This document shows, in pieces, positions 1-6,509 of a DNA stretch of 7,770 nucleotides. Source of the DNA: an uncultured Actinomycetes bacterium (GTDB lineage Bacteria; Actinomycetota; Thermoleophilia; Miltoncostaeales; Miltoncostaeaceae); the NCBI GenBank assembly GCA_903866425.1, contig CAIPNN010000103.1, positions 1 through 7,770 of the forward strand. The letters run 5' to 3'. A program made the position numbers and the translations under genes. The notes under the pieces were generated by a model. The model worked only from the letters and a program-made list of their open reading frames with translations, made no database searches and was not told the origin of the DNA. Each line of letters starts with the position of its first letter. Within the stretch, counting starts at the first letter, position 1.

Positions 1-437
1 AGCGCAGCCTGGCCCAGACCATCGTCCTGCCGCAGCCAGAGCGCCCGGAACAGATCGAGGTCGGTCGAGTCGCGCAGAATCTCCTCGGCCCGATCGTGCG
101 CCTCCCGCCCGGTCAGCTGCACTTCAGCGGGTTCGAGCACGTGCAACTCGGTCTTGGGCTGCCGCAGCCAGCGCTTGGCGTAGCGAAAGCGCGTTCCGCC
201 GCTGGTGATGTCGGCTTCCACGTAGGGGCCCACGTCCTGCCCCACCGGCTGAGTGGCACGCACGTCATCGCGCTTTGACGAGTCGGGGTGGCGTATGAGC
301 ATGTCGAGGGCCTCGGCGACGCTCGACTTCCCCACCTCATTCGGCCCCTGCACGATGGTGACCCCCGTGGGGGCGAAGGCGATCTCTACCTCACTGATGC
401 CGCGGAAGTCGCGCAGCAGCACCCGGTTGATCCTCAC
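1..437 (-). CDS. Rad50/SbcC/YhaN-like AAA ATPase, N-terminal part (3' end outside window)
   Basis: The first 145 codons of the ATPase partner of the SbcD-like nuclease. The N-terminus follows the SMC/RecF plan: residues 1-20 give RINRVLLRDFRGISEVEIAF, and VQGPNEVGKSSVAEAL (29-44) contains the Walker A loop, with K37 and S38 as phosphate/Mg ligands. Downstream, QPVGQDVGPYVEADI (63-77), YAKRWLRQPKTEL (86-98) and QLTGREAHDRAEEIL (107-121) resemble actinobacterial AAA ATPases paired with a metallophosphoesterase, nearer to YhaN than to E. coli SbcC. The coiled-coil arms, zinc hook (if present), signature motif and Walker B lie beyond the left edge. The start is GTG at 435-437, overlapping the nuclease stop and preceded by AGGGGG. 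There is no frameshift within the visible part. ATPase function and partnership are well supported; the exact subfamily and length cannot be judged. Confidence 0.88.
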   Translation of the reverse strand, partial: MRINRVLLRDFRGISEVEIAFAPTGVTIVQGPNEVGKSSVAEALDMLIRHPDSSKRDDVRATQPVGQDVGPYVEADITSGGTRFRYAKRWLRQPKTELHVLEPAEVQLTGREAHDRAEEILRDSTDLDLFRALWLRQDDGLGQAA

Positions 438-1567
438 GCCGCCCCCTGAACCAGGCGGTGCAGCAGTCGAAGCGCGTCGCGGGCGACCCGGGCATCTGGC
501 CCATCGCCATCCGCAGCAGCGGCGATCTCCTGCGCTGCATCAAGGGCGTACCCCGACAGGCCGAGCGCTGCCAGATCGTCCTCGCCGGTGATGACCGCCA
601 CGTCGTACGTGCGGTCGGACACCGTGAGGCTGCCGAACACGTCCCGACGCAGTTCGAGCACCTCGTGCAGTCGGGCGTCCTCGCCCACCGTCAGCGCGCC
701 CGACAGGTCGAGCCGAAGCACCGTGGTCTCTTTGTCGGCAACCTGCGCGAGTTCCGCGTCAAATGCCTCAACGTCGTCGCCGCTGGACAGGGCGAACTGC
801 CGGCGCACGAACTGCCACTGCCCCACCTGGCGCCAGCGCACCTGGGGCACCGGTGACTCAAGCGACACCACGAGCACTCCCCCGGCATCCTGCTCGCGGT
901 GACGTGTGGCTTCAGGGGTGCCGGCATACCGAACGGCAGGGTTGCCCCCCACCTCGCGCGCCGAATGGTGGTCGCCGAGCGCCACGTACTGCACCACGCC
1001 CTCGCGCAGCGCCGTCTCGAGGCCTGCCATGCCGATGAGCGCACCGCCCTCCGTGGCGATGGCGTCGACATCGACGATGCCGTGGGCCAGAAGCACGCGG
1101 GAGAGCCCTGGCAGGGCGTGCAAATCGCGGAGCGCCTGTGCAGTGAGGTCACCGGCAGGGCGCAGGCTCGGCCACGGTGCCCCCACCACCTGCACACCTG
1201 GGGCCACATCAATCGGGGTGGAGTCGGTCACCACCACCACGTTGTCGGGCGTGTTGTCGACGAACGCCCGCGACGTATACACCGACCCCGCATCGAGGGG
1301 GTCGTGATTGCCCGGGAGGATGAGCAGCGGCACATCGAATGCGCCCAGTGCATCGGCTGCCCGGGCGACCTCTGCACGATCGACGTGGTTGGAGTCGAAA
1401 ACGTCACCGGCGACCACGACAAAATGCGCGCCCTCGTCGTGGGCGATGCGGGCGATGGCACGCACCGCTCGGCGGCGGTCTTCGGCATACCGGGGACGCG
1501 CGTCCTCAGAGAGGAATCGCGGGCTGAGGCCCAGGTGCCAGTCGGCGGTGTGGATGAAGGTCGTCAT
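434..1567 (-). CDS. SbcD/Mre11-like DNA repair exonuclease (metallophosphoesterase)
   Basis: A 377-residue calcineurin-like phosphoesterase, the nuclease half of an SbcCD/Mre11-Rad50-type complex acting on DNA ends and hairpins. Metal-binding motifs in order: HTADWHLG (6-13; D9, H11), GDVFDS (54-59; D55), GNHD (86-89; N87, H88), LLAHG (159-163; H162) and LGDHHS (197-202; H201). The last motif is GHxH in E. coli-type SbcD; the GDxHS form, followed by RYAGTPEATRHRE (213-225), fits an actinobacterial subfamily. The capping and partner-binding region follows at about 240-377 and is ordinary in length. All expected metal ligands are present. The start is set at ATG 1565-1567 from the ribosome binding site and family N-terminus. 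The TGA stop overlaps the GTG of the ATPase gene (GTGA), as is usual for subunits made in fixed ratio. A YhaO-like protein is the closest alternative name; I leave the symbol blank because the exact subfamily is unsettled. Confidence 0.9.
   Translation of the reverse strand: MTTFIHTADWHLGLSPRFLSEDARPRYAEDRRRAVRAIARIAHDEGAHFVVVAGDVFDSNHVDRAEVARAADALGAFDVPLLILPGNHDPLDAGSVYTSRAFVDNTPDNVVVVTDSTPIDVAPGVQVVGAPWPSLRPAGDLTAQALRDLHALPGLSRVLLAHGIVDVDAIATEGGALIGMAGLETALREGVVQYVALGDHHSAREVGGNPAVRYAGTPEATRHREQDAGGVLVVSLESPVPQVRWRQVGQWQFVRRQFALSSGDDVEAFDAELAQVADKETTVLRLDLSGALTVGEDARLHEVLELRRDVFGSLTVSDRTYDVAVITGEDDLAALGLSGYALDAAQEIAAAADGDGPDARVARDALRLLHRLVQGAA
442..447 (-). promoter_or_regulatory. Shine-Dalgarno site of the SbcC/YhaN-like gene
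   Basis: AGGGGG, a 4-base spacer (CGGC), then GTG at 435-437, all inside the end of the SbcD-like gene. The design is nearly identical to that of the partner gene (AGGGGGG plus 4 bases). It supports the GTG as the start. Confidence 0.65.
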
Positions 1568-1568
1568 G

Positions 1569-1594
1569 GTGCCCCCCTGCGCCGCAGGGGACAC
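1569..1594 (-). promoter_or_regulatory. hairpin covering the ribosome binding site of the SbcD-like gene
   Basis: On the minus strand, CCCCTGC (1590-1584), loop GGC, and GCAGGGG (1580-1574) form a perfect 7-pair stem. It can extend through a T-G pair and a one-base bulge to a GTG/CAC base (1594-1592 with 1571-1569). The 3' arm contains most of the AGGGGGG ribosome binding site, so the folded RNA would hide it. It sits in the largest intergenic gap of the window. No run of U follows, so it is not a standard intrinsic terminator. The pairing is seen; the regulatory role is inference. Confidence 0.5.
1572..1578 (-). promoter_or_regulatory. Shine-Dalgarno site of the SbcD-like gene
   Basis: AGGGGGG, then a 4-base spacer (CACC), then the ATG at 1567. 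This decides in favour of the ATG at 1565-1567 over an upstream in-frame GTG at 1592-1594, which would add nine residues (SPAAQGG-type) that the family lacks before its FIHTADWHLG motif. Confidence 0.75.
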
Positions 1595-1621
1595 GTCAGG
1601 CTAGGCCCCCGCCCGGACGAC

Positions 1622-2449
1622 CTAGCGGGAGGTGAGGCCCGCGCGCATGGCGTCCAGCGGGGGCTCGACGCCGGTCCACTGGCGGAAGGCCGCGGCCCCC
1701 TGATGCAGCAGCATGCCGGCACCGTCAACCGTACGCGCACCGCGAGCCGCCGCGGCCGCGAGCCATGGGGTCGGCTCGGTGCGGTACACCAGGTCGTAGG
1801 CCACGGTGTGCGGGCCGAGCGACTCGAGCGGCAGGTCCGCAGGGACCTCGTCGGTTCCCATCCCGAGGCTCGTGGAGTTGACCACGAGCGCCGCACGCGC
1901 AGCGGCGTCCTCAATTGCCTGATGGGTGAAGGGCACGACCTCGCCAAGGGCAGCGCACTTCTCCTCGGTGCGATTGGCCACCCGAAGACGCGCCCCACGC
2001 CCCTTGAGCGCGAACGCCACGGCACACGCGGCCCCGCCCGCACCGATCATGAGTACCTCAGCGCCGTCGAGGTCAATGGGCGCACACTCGTCAAGCGCGC
2101 GCAGGAACCCCTCGGCGTCGGTGTTGTCGCCGGTCATGCCGCCGTCGCCATCCGGAATGAGCGTGTTGGCGGCGCCGATGGCCTCGACCGCAGGGGTGAC
2201 GGCAGAGCAGCACTCGATCACCGCGTGCTTGTGCGGGATGGTGACGTTGAGGCCCGAGCAGCCGGCGCGGAACAGACCACGCACGGCGTCGCTGACGTGA
2301 TCGGGATCAATGGGGAACGCCAGATACGCCCAGTCGAGGCCGAGGGCCCGGAACGCGGCGTTGTGCATGCGCGGCGACAGGGAATGGCTGATGGGCCAAC
2401 CGATGACGCCGGCAAAACGTGTGGCAGATGTGGGCCAGGGCTCGTTCAC
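1622..2449 (-). CDS. aroE: shikimate dehydrogenase (NADP+)
   Basis: Reduces 3-dehydroshikimate to shikimate with NADPH, the fourth step of the shikimate pathway to aromatic amino acids, in the cytoplasm. The 275 residues match the family length (about 270). The substrate domain has SHSLSPRMHN (21-30, with the two shikimate-binding serines), NVTIPHK (68-74, catalytic K74), AANTL (93-97) and GDNTDAEGF (107-115, catalytic-pair D111). The dinucleotide-binding domain has GAGGAACAV (136-144) and ANRTEEK (158-164, the NADP 2'-phosphate-binding NRT motif). NSTSLGM (191-197), Y222 with TPWL (227-230) and GAGMLLHQGAAAFRQWTG (243-260, with Q250) complete the active site. The NRT motif and typical length favour AroE over the quinate/shikimate YdiB type. 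The start is GTG (2447-2449), 2 bases after the mltG stop, leaving a normal short lead before GVIGWPISHS. No strong ribosome binding site is seen, so coupling to mltG translation is likely. A 54-base gap with a hairpin follows. Confidence 0.97.
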   Translation of the reverse strand: MNEPWPTSATRFAGVIGWPISHSLSPRMHNAAFRALGLDWAYLAFPIDPDHVSDAVRGLFRAGCSGLNVTIPHKHAVIECCSAVTPAVEAIGAANTLIPDGDGGMTGDNTDAEGFLRALDECAPIDLDGAEVLMIGAGGAACAVAFALKGRGARLRVANRTEEKCAALGEVVPFTHQAIEDAAARAALVVNSTSLGMGTDEVPADLPLESLGPHTVAYDLVYRTEPTPWLAAAAARGARTVDGAGMLLHQGAAAFRQWTGVEPPLDAMRAGLTSR

Positions 2450-2451
2450 GG

Positions 2452-3306
2452 TCAGCCGTTCGCCTTCGCCTGTGCAATTGCCTGCTGGAACGCGGCGCTG
2501 GTGGTGGCGTAGTACACCTTGCCGCTCGGGCTGGCGACGAAGTACAGGTTGTCCGACATGGTCGGGCGCGCGGCCGCCTTGATGGCGTCGAGCCCCGGAT
2601 TACAGATGGGCGTTGGCGGCAACCCGTGGAACTTGCGTGTGTTGTACGGCGAATTGAGGTTGAGGTCGCTCTTCGTGAGGTCCTTCGACCACGACCCCAG
2701 CGCGTAATGCACCGTCACGTCGCTGTCGAGACGCATGCCGAGCCGCAGACGGTTGTAGAAGACGCCCGCGATGAGCCGCCGGTCCTTCGGGGTGCTGGCC
2801 TCGCGCTCGATGATGGACGCCAGGATGAGCACGTCGTACCGCGTGAGGTTCTTCTTCTTCGCGTACGAGTAGTCAACCGTGGCGGTCTGCTGCACGTAGG
2901 TGCGCAGCTGGTAGTCCACGAGTTCGCTCACGGGCTTCTTCGGGTCAACGGGATACGTGGCGGGAAACAGGAAACCCTCAAGTGAGACGGGCTTCTTCGT
3001 GCCGGCCAGGGTCTGGCCCAGCCTCGAGGCGTCGGTGGCGCTGAGGTATTCCGCGGCGGGAATGCCCGTCTTCTCCTGCAGGGTTGCTGCGTACTCCGTG
3101 CGGCGCTTCCCCTCAACGAACAGCACGTCAACCGTCGTGGGCGTGGTCGCCACCGGTACGGCGTTCCCGCCGCGCGTCATGACGACCCCGGCGACGATGG
3201 CGACGAGCACGAGCACCCCGAGCACCGCGCCGATGAGCACGCCGCGACCCGCCTTGGTGGTGCGCTCGGGGCGAGGGCGCCGACGCGGTGGCCGCTGTGT
3301 ACTCAC
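2452..3306 (-). CDS. mltG: endolytic murein transglycosylase MltG (YceG family), short N-terminal region
   Basis: MltG cuts nascent glycan strands at the membrane, with a 1,6-anhydro end, and so sets peptidoglycan chain length. The 284 residues begin with a basic, proline-rich cytoplasmic tail (1-22) and one membrane helix (about 23-43); the catalytic domain is outside the cell. LEGFLFPATY (109-118), LASIIEREA (162-170) with the probable catalytic glutamate E167, AGVFYNRLRLGMRLDSDVTV (180-199) and SPYNT (219-223) followed by GLPPTPICNPG (228-238) are clear family motifs. The protein is shorter than E. coli MltG (340 residues): only one LysM-like unit (about 59-90) fits between the membrane helix and the catalytic domain. 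The C-terminal motif, often G-x-H-x-F, reads GKVYYA here. The start is GTG at 3304-3306, overlapping the ruvX stop (GTGA). aroE follows 2 bases after the stop. Confidence 0.95.
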   Translation of the reverse strand: MSTQRPPRRRPRPERTTKAGRGVLIGAVLGVLVLVAIVAGVVMTRGGNAVPVATTPTTVDVLFVEGKRRTEYAATLQEKTGIPAAEYLSATDASRLGQTLAGTKKPVSLEGFLFPATYPVDPKKPVSELVDYQLRTYVQQTATVDYSYAKKKNLTRYDVLILASIIEREASTPKDRRLIAGVFYNRLRLGMRLDSDVTVHYALGSWSKDLTKSDLNLNSPYNTRKFHGLPPTPICNPGLDAIKAAARPTMSDNLYFVASPSGKVYYATTSAAFQQAIAQAKANG

Positions 3307-3707
3307 GCTGCCGCCCCGTTGCCACGCAACCAGCTCTCGAGAATGACGCAGGCGGCCACGCTGTCGAGCTCGGCCTGTGCGCCGCCCTCCCGACGCAGCC
3401 GCTCAGCCTCCGCGGTGGACAGGCGCTCGTCCGACAGCACGACCCGCGCACTCACCCGCTTGCGCAGGCGTCCGGCGAATGAGCGGGTGTGATGGGCCTG
3501 CTCTCCCGCCTCACCCGACATGAGGAGCGGCTCGCCGATGACGATGACCTCAGGGGCCTCGTCGGCGATGACCTGATCCAGCGCTGCCGCACCCTCCGGC
3601 GCATCGACGCGGCGAATGACCGGCAGCGGACGCACCAGCGTGCCCGTGGGGTCGCTCACCGCGACCCCGGTGCGCTCGCGCCCGAGGTCGAGGGCGAGCG
3701 CCTTCAC
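3303..3707 (-). CDS. ruvX: RuvX/YqgF family Holliday-junction-resolvase-like nuclease
   Basis: A 134-residue RNase H-fold protein of normal family length. In E. coli, YqgF matures the 5' end of 16S rRNA; a Holliday-junction role was proposed from structure and shown for some members. The first strand is LALDLGRERTGVAVSDPTG (4-22), with D7 as the first acidic active-site residue. VIVIGEPLLMSG follows at 54-65, then SDERLSTAEAERL (92-104) with E94, and LDSVAACVILESWL (114-127) with D115 as the third acidic residue. The strand-2 motif is usually VVGLP; here it is IGEP, with glutamate at residue 59 in place of leucine, outside the metal-binding triad. The start is GTG (3705-3707), overlapping the alaS TGA as GTGA; its own stop overlaps the mltG GTG in the same way. 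The order alaS-ruvX-mltG is widespread in actinobacteria and firmicutes, which supports the call. The cellular role in this organism cannot be read from sequence. Confidence 0.96.
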   Translation of the reverse strand: MKALALDLGRERTGVAVSDPTGTLVRPLPVIRRVDAPEGAAALDQVIADEAPEVIVIGEPLLMSGEAGEQAHHTRSFAGRLRKRVSARVVLSDERLSTAEAERLRREGGAQAELDSVAACVILESWLRGNGAAA

Positions 3708-6271
3708 CCGGCCGCCGACCTCAGCACCTGGTTGGCGTGCGTCATGGCCTCAGCCATCTTCGACGGATCCTTGCCGCCCGCGCGCGCCATGCCAGGCTTG
3801 CCCCCGCCGCCGCCGCCCACGATGGGCGCGACCTCGCGCATCACGTCAGCCGCCGACATGCCCGATGCCACAGCGCCGTCGGCGAAGTTGGCAACCAGGA
3901 GGGCCTTGCCATCGGCCACCGCACCGAGCACCACGGCAGCCGTATCGCCGAGCGACTGCTTGACGCGGTCGGTGATCGAAAGCAGCTCGTCCATGTCGGA
4001 CGCCTCGACCTCGGCGGCCAGCACCGTGACGGCGCCCACCTGCTCCGCACCCGCGGCCACCGACCCCACGTCGACACGGCCGGACCGGGCCTTCTTCAGG
4101 TCGCCCTCAAGACGCTTGATGCGCTCATCGCGCGCGGCCAGTTCGGCCTCGAGTGCTGCAGCGCGGTCACGCATGTGCTCGAGCGCCGCGAGACCGGTGA
4201 CGGCCTCGATGCGGCGGGTGGCTGCACCCGTGCTGCCCTCCGACACGATGACCAACGGGCCGATCTCACCCGTGCGCGACACGTGCGTGCCACCGCAGAG
4301 CTCCTTCGAGAAGCCACCGGTCTGCACCACGCGCACGTACTCGCCGTACTTCTCCTCGAAGAGGCCGATGGCGCCAAGGGAGTCGGCATCTGCGCGGGCC
4401 ATCACATCAGCCACGACGGGCTCGTCGGCGGATACCCGGTCGTTCACGCTGCGCTCGATCTCGAGCAGCACCTCGGGCTCGATCTTGCCGCGATGCGAGA
4501 AGTCGAACCTGAGCTTGTCGGGGCCCACGTATGAGCCGGCCTGACGCACGCCATCGCCCAGCGCGCCACGGAGGGCCCAGTTGAGCACGTGCGTGGCGGT
4601 GTGATTGGCCTCGGTGGCGTGGCGTCGTGCGGTATCGACGCTGGCCGTGACCTCGGCGCCCACCGGAAGATCGCCGGTGACCTTGAGGCGCAGCACCTGG
4701 TCGTCGCCAAGACGCAGTACGTCGAGCACCTCGGCGCTGCCGGCGTTGCCGGTGATCACACCGGTGTCGCTCACCTGACCGCCGCCCTCGGCGTAGAAGG
4801 GCGACTGCTCCAGCTTGGCCAGCGCCTCATCGCCATCGGTGGGCTCGATGGCCCTGATGCGCGTGACCACCTCAAGCTGGTCGTAGCCGACGAACTCGGT
4901 GTTCTCGCTGCCCTGCGCCACGGCCTCGGCCTTGGCGCGGTCGGTGCCACCGCCCTTGCGGCCTGCCGCACGGGCACGGTCGCGCTGCTCGGTCATGAGG
5001 CGCTCGAAGCCCTCCTCGTCAACCTGCAGGTTGTGCTCTTCGGCGGCATCGCGCGTGAGGTCGAGCGGGAACCCGAAGGTGTCGTGCAGACGGAAGGCGT
5101 CGTCGCCGGCGATGACGCCAGATGCGCGCGAGCTGTTGAGCACTTCGCCCAGCAGGCGCGTGCCCTGCTCGAGCGTGCGGGCGAACTGTTCGGCCTCGGC
5201 GCCGATGACGTCCTCAACCGTGGAGCGCTCGGATGCGATTTCCGGGTAGGCGTCGCCGTAGCCGTCGGCCACCACCTGCACCAGGCTCACGAGGCGCGCA
5301 GGCTCGAGGCCCAGGTACGCGCCCTCGCTCACGGCACGGCGGATGATGCGCCGCAGGATGTAATCGCGGCCCTCGTTGCCGGGGCGCACACCGTCGGCAG
5401 CCAGGAAGGTCATGGCACGGCCATGGTCGGCCAGCACGCGCATGGCGCGGTCAACACGCGGATCGGTGTCGTACGTGCGGCCCGACACCTGCTCGGCCCA
5501 GCCGATGAGCGGCCGGAACCCGTCGGTTTCGAACACCGTGGTCTTGTCCTGCAGGATCGCCGCAAGGCGCTCCAGACCGGCCCCGGTGTCGATGTTCTTG
5601 GCCGGAAGCGTGGTGAGCGTGCCGTCCTCGGACCGGTCGTACTGCATGAACACGAGGTTCCAGAACTCGAGGAAGCGATCGGTGCCGGTGACCGGGCCGC
5701 CATCGGGGCCGAAGCTCGGGCCGCGGTCGAGGTACAGCTCGGTGTTGGGGCCGCACGGGCCCGTGGGACCGGCCTTCCAGAAGTTGTCGGCCTCGCCCAG
5801 GCGCTGGATGCGGTCGCGCGGGATACCCAGCTCGACCCAGCGCTCAAGCGCCTCGTCGTCCGCCGGCACGCCGTCCATGCCCTCGAAGACGGTGATCCAG
5901 ATCTGCTCGGGGTCGAAGTTCAGCACCTCAGTGCTGAGCTCGAATCCGAAGCGGATGGCGTCGTCCTTGAAGTAGTCGCCGATGGAGAAGTTGCCGAGCA
6001 TCTCGAAGAACGTGAGGTGGCGGGCGGTGCGCCCCACCTGATCGATGTCGAGCGTGCGGAAGCACTTCTGCGCGCTGGTCATGCGCTGCGCAGGCGGCTC
6101 GGCCATGCCGAGGAAGTACGACTTGAGCGGCTGCATGCCCGCGATGGTCAGCAGCACTGAAGGGTCGTCCTCAAACGGGACGAGCGATGCGGAGGGGATC
6201 CGGAGATGCCCCTCGCGCTCGAAGTAGCGGAGGAAGCCCTCGCGGATCTCGGCGGTAGTCACGACGGGCAA
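3704..6271 (-). CDS. alaS: alanyl-tRNA synthetase
   Basis: Charges tRNA-Ala with alanine in the cytoplasm and hydrolyses mischarged Ser/Gly-tRNA-Ala. The 855 residues are close to the usual 870-880. Class II catalytic core: residues 1 to about 250, with LTIAGMQPLK (41-50), QKCFRTLDID (68-77), RHLTFFEMLGNFSIGDYFK (84-102), GPTGPCGPNTE (168-178) and KNIDTGAGLERL (225-236). A helical tRNA-recognition region follows. The editing domain carries the zinc-site histidines H557 and H561 (HTATH) plus C659 and H663 (CGGTH). A coiled coil lies at about 695-730, and the C-terminal DHHA1-type domain ends with the glycine-rich GGGGGGKPGMARAGG (819-833). All editing and catalytic motifs are intact. The short QKCFRT-DID form resembles Thermoleophilia AlaS. 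The start is uncertain: TTG at 6269-6271, or GTG at 6260-6262 giving VTTAEIREGF, which matches usual AlaS N-termini well. Neither has a clear ribosome binding site. The stop overlaps the ruvX start in GTGA. Confidence 0.98.
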   Translation of the reverse strand: MPVVTTAEIREGFLRYFEREGHLRIPSASLVPFEDDPSVLLTIAGMQPLKSYFLGMAEPPAQRMTSAQKCFRTLDIDQVGRTARHLTFFEMLGNFSIGDYFKDDAIRFGFELSTEVLNFDPEQIWITVFEGMDGVPADDEALERWVELGIPRDRIQRLGEADNFWKAGPTGPCGPNTELYLDRGPSFGPDGGPVTGTDRFLEFWNLVFMQYDRSEDGTLTTLPAKNIDTGAGLERLAAILQDKTTVFETDGFRPLIGWAEQVSGRTYDTDPRVDRAMRVLADHGRAMTFLAADGVRPGNEGRDYILRRIIRRAVSEGAYLGLEPARLVSLVQVVADGYGDAYPEIASERSTVEDVIGAEAEQFARTLEQGTRLLGEVLNSSRASGVIAGDDAFRLHDTFGFPLDLTRDAAEEHNLQVDEEGFERLMTEQRDRARAAGRKGGGTDRAKAEAVAQGSENTEFVGYDQLEVVTRIRAIEPTDGDEALAKLEQSPFYAEGGGQVSDTGVITGNAGSAEVLDVLRLGDDQVLRLKVTGDLPVGAEVTASVDTARRHATEANHTATHVLNWALRGALGDGVRQAGSYVGPDKLRFDFSHRGKIEPEVLLEIERSVNDRVSADEPVVADVMARADADSLGAIGLFEEKYGEYVRVVQTGGFSKELCGGTHVSRTGEIGPLVIVSEGSTGAATRRIEAVTGLAALEHMRDRAAALEAELAARDERIKRLEGDLKKARSGRVDVGSVAAGAEQVGAVTVLAAEVEASDMDELLSITDRVKQSLGDTAAVVLGAVADGKALLVANFADGAVASGMSAADVMREVAPIVGGGGGGKPGMARAGGKDPSKMAEAMTHANQVLRSAAG

Positions 6272-6276
6272 TCTAG

Positions 6277-6286
6277 CGCCCGGGCG
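6277..6286. repeat. 10-base GC palindrome in the gap before alaS
   Basis: CGCCCGGGCG is its own reverse complement and fills most of the 17-base spacer between the stop of the 72-residue gene and the alaS start. It occupies the place where an alaS ribosome binding site would be expected. It may be chance in GC-rich DNA; it has no U-tract, so it is not an intrinsic terminator. Confidence 0.4.
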
Positions 6287-6288
6287 GG

Positions 6289-6507
6289 CTACCAGCGACG
6301 CGCGGCGGCACGCACGGCAGCAACGTCGTCATCAAACGCCCTCTCCGCGCGCTTGCCGGCCCGCGCGCCGTCAACCAGGGCCTCGCGAACGTCCTGCACC
6401 GCCTGAGTGGCCTCATCGCGCACGAGCCCCGGCCAGTGCACCGGGTTGCGGTCGCGGTACGTGAGCCACGCCACGCCCACCCCGACGATGGCGACGAGGG
6501 TCTTCAT
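6289..6507 (-). CDS. small membrane-anchored protein of unknown function
   Basis: A 72-residue protein that I cannot assign by motif. Residues 2-15 (KTLVAIVGVGVAWL) are hydrophobic and could form a short membrane anchor. They are followed by TYRDRNP and a tryptophan-proline turn, then an alanine-rich charged helix from about residue 29 to the C-terminal RRW, containing VQDVREALVDGARAG. Its position between the DUF948-type gene and alaS matches that of small proteins recalled in actinobacteria (for example the DUF6167 family in Streptomyces), which share the plan of hydrophobic N-terminus plus Ala-rich helix; orthology is inference. A YtxH-like role beside a YtxG-like protein is another possibility. 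The ATG (6505-6507) lies 2 bases after the previous stop, in the string TGATCATG, with only a weak upstream GAGAG, so translation may be coupled. Coding status is supported by tight packing, shared strand and plausible composition, but not by a strong family match. Confidence 0.7.
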   Translation of the reverse strand: MKTLVAIVGVGVAWLTYRDRNPVHWPGLVRDEATQAVQDVREALVDGARAGKRAERAFDDDVAAVRAAARRW

Positions 6508-6509
6508 GA

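Noticed and set aside
362..373. Short inverted repeat CCCCCGTGGGGG within the ATPase gene
   Set aside because: The loop is only 2 bases, and it lies in coding sequence encoding an ordinary Ala-Pro-Thr-Gly turn; it is most likely codon-driven.
1574..1590. Intrinsic terminator after aroE
   Set aside because: The stem is good but no U-run follows on the minus strand, and the downstream gene's ribosome binding site and start come immediately after.
899..2512. A 537-codon open frame on the plus strand opposite the nuclease and aroE genes
   Set aside because: It lies wholly antisense to two well-recognised genes, spans their boundary, is rich in Arg/Gly/His as expected of reverse-strand frames in GC-rich DNA, and shows no known motif.
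3489..4544. A 351-codon plus-strand frame rich in Ser/Ala/Arg/Thr opposite ruvX and alaS
   Set aside because: Shadow frame: the composition is that of an out-of-frame GC-rich read, and it crosses the boundary of two firm minus-strand genes.
4589..6160. A 523-codon open frame on the plus strand opposite alaS
   Set aside because: Every part is antisense to conserved alaS motifs. Its low-complexity Ala/Gly/Val/His/Leu/Glu composition mirrors the alaS codons, and no domain is seen.
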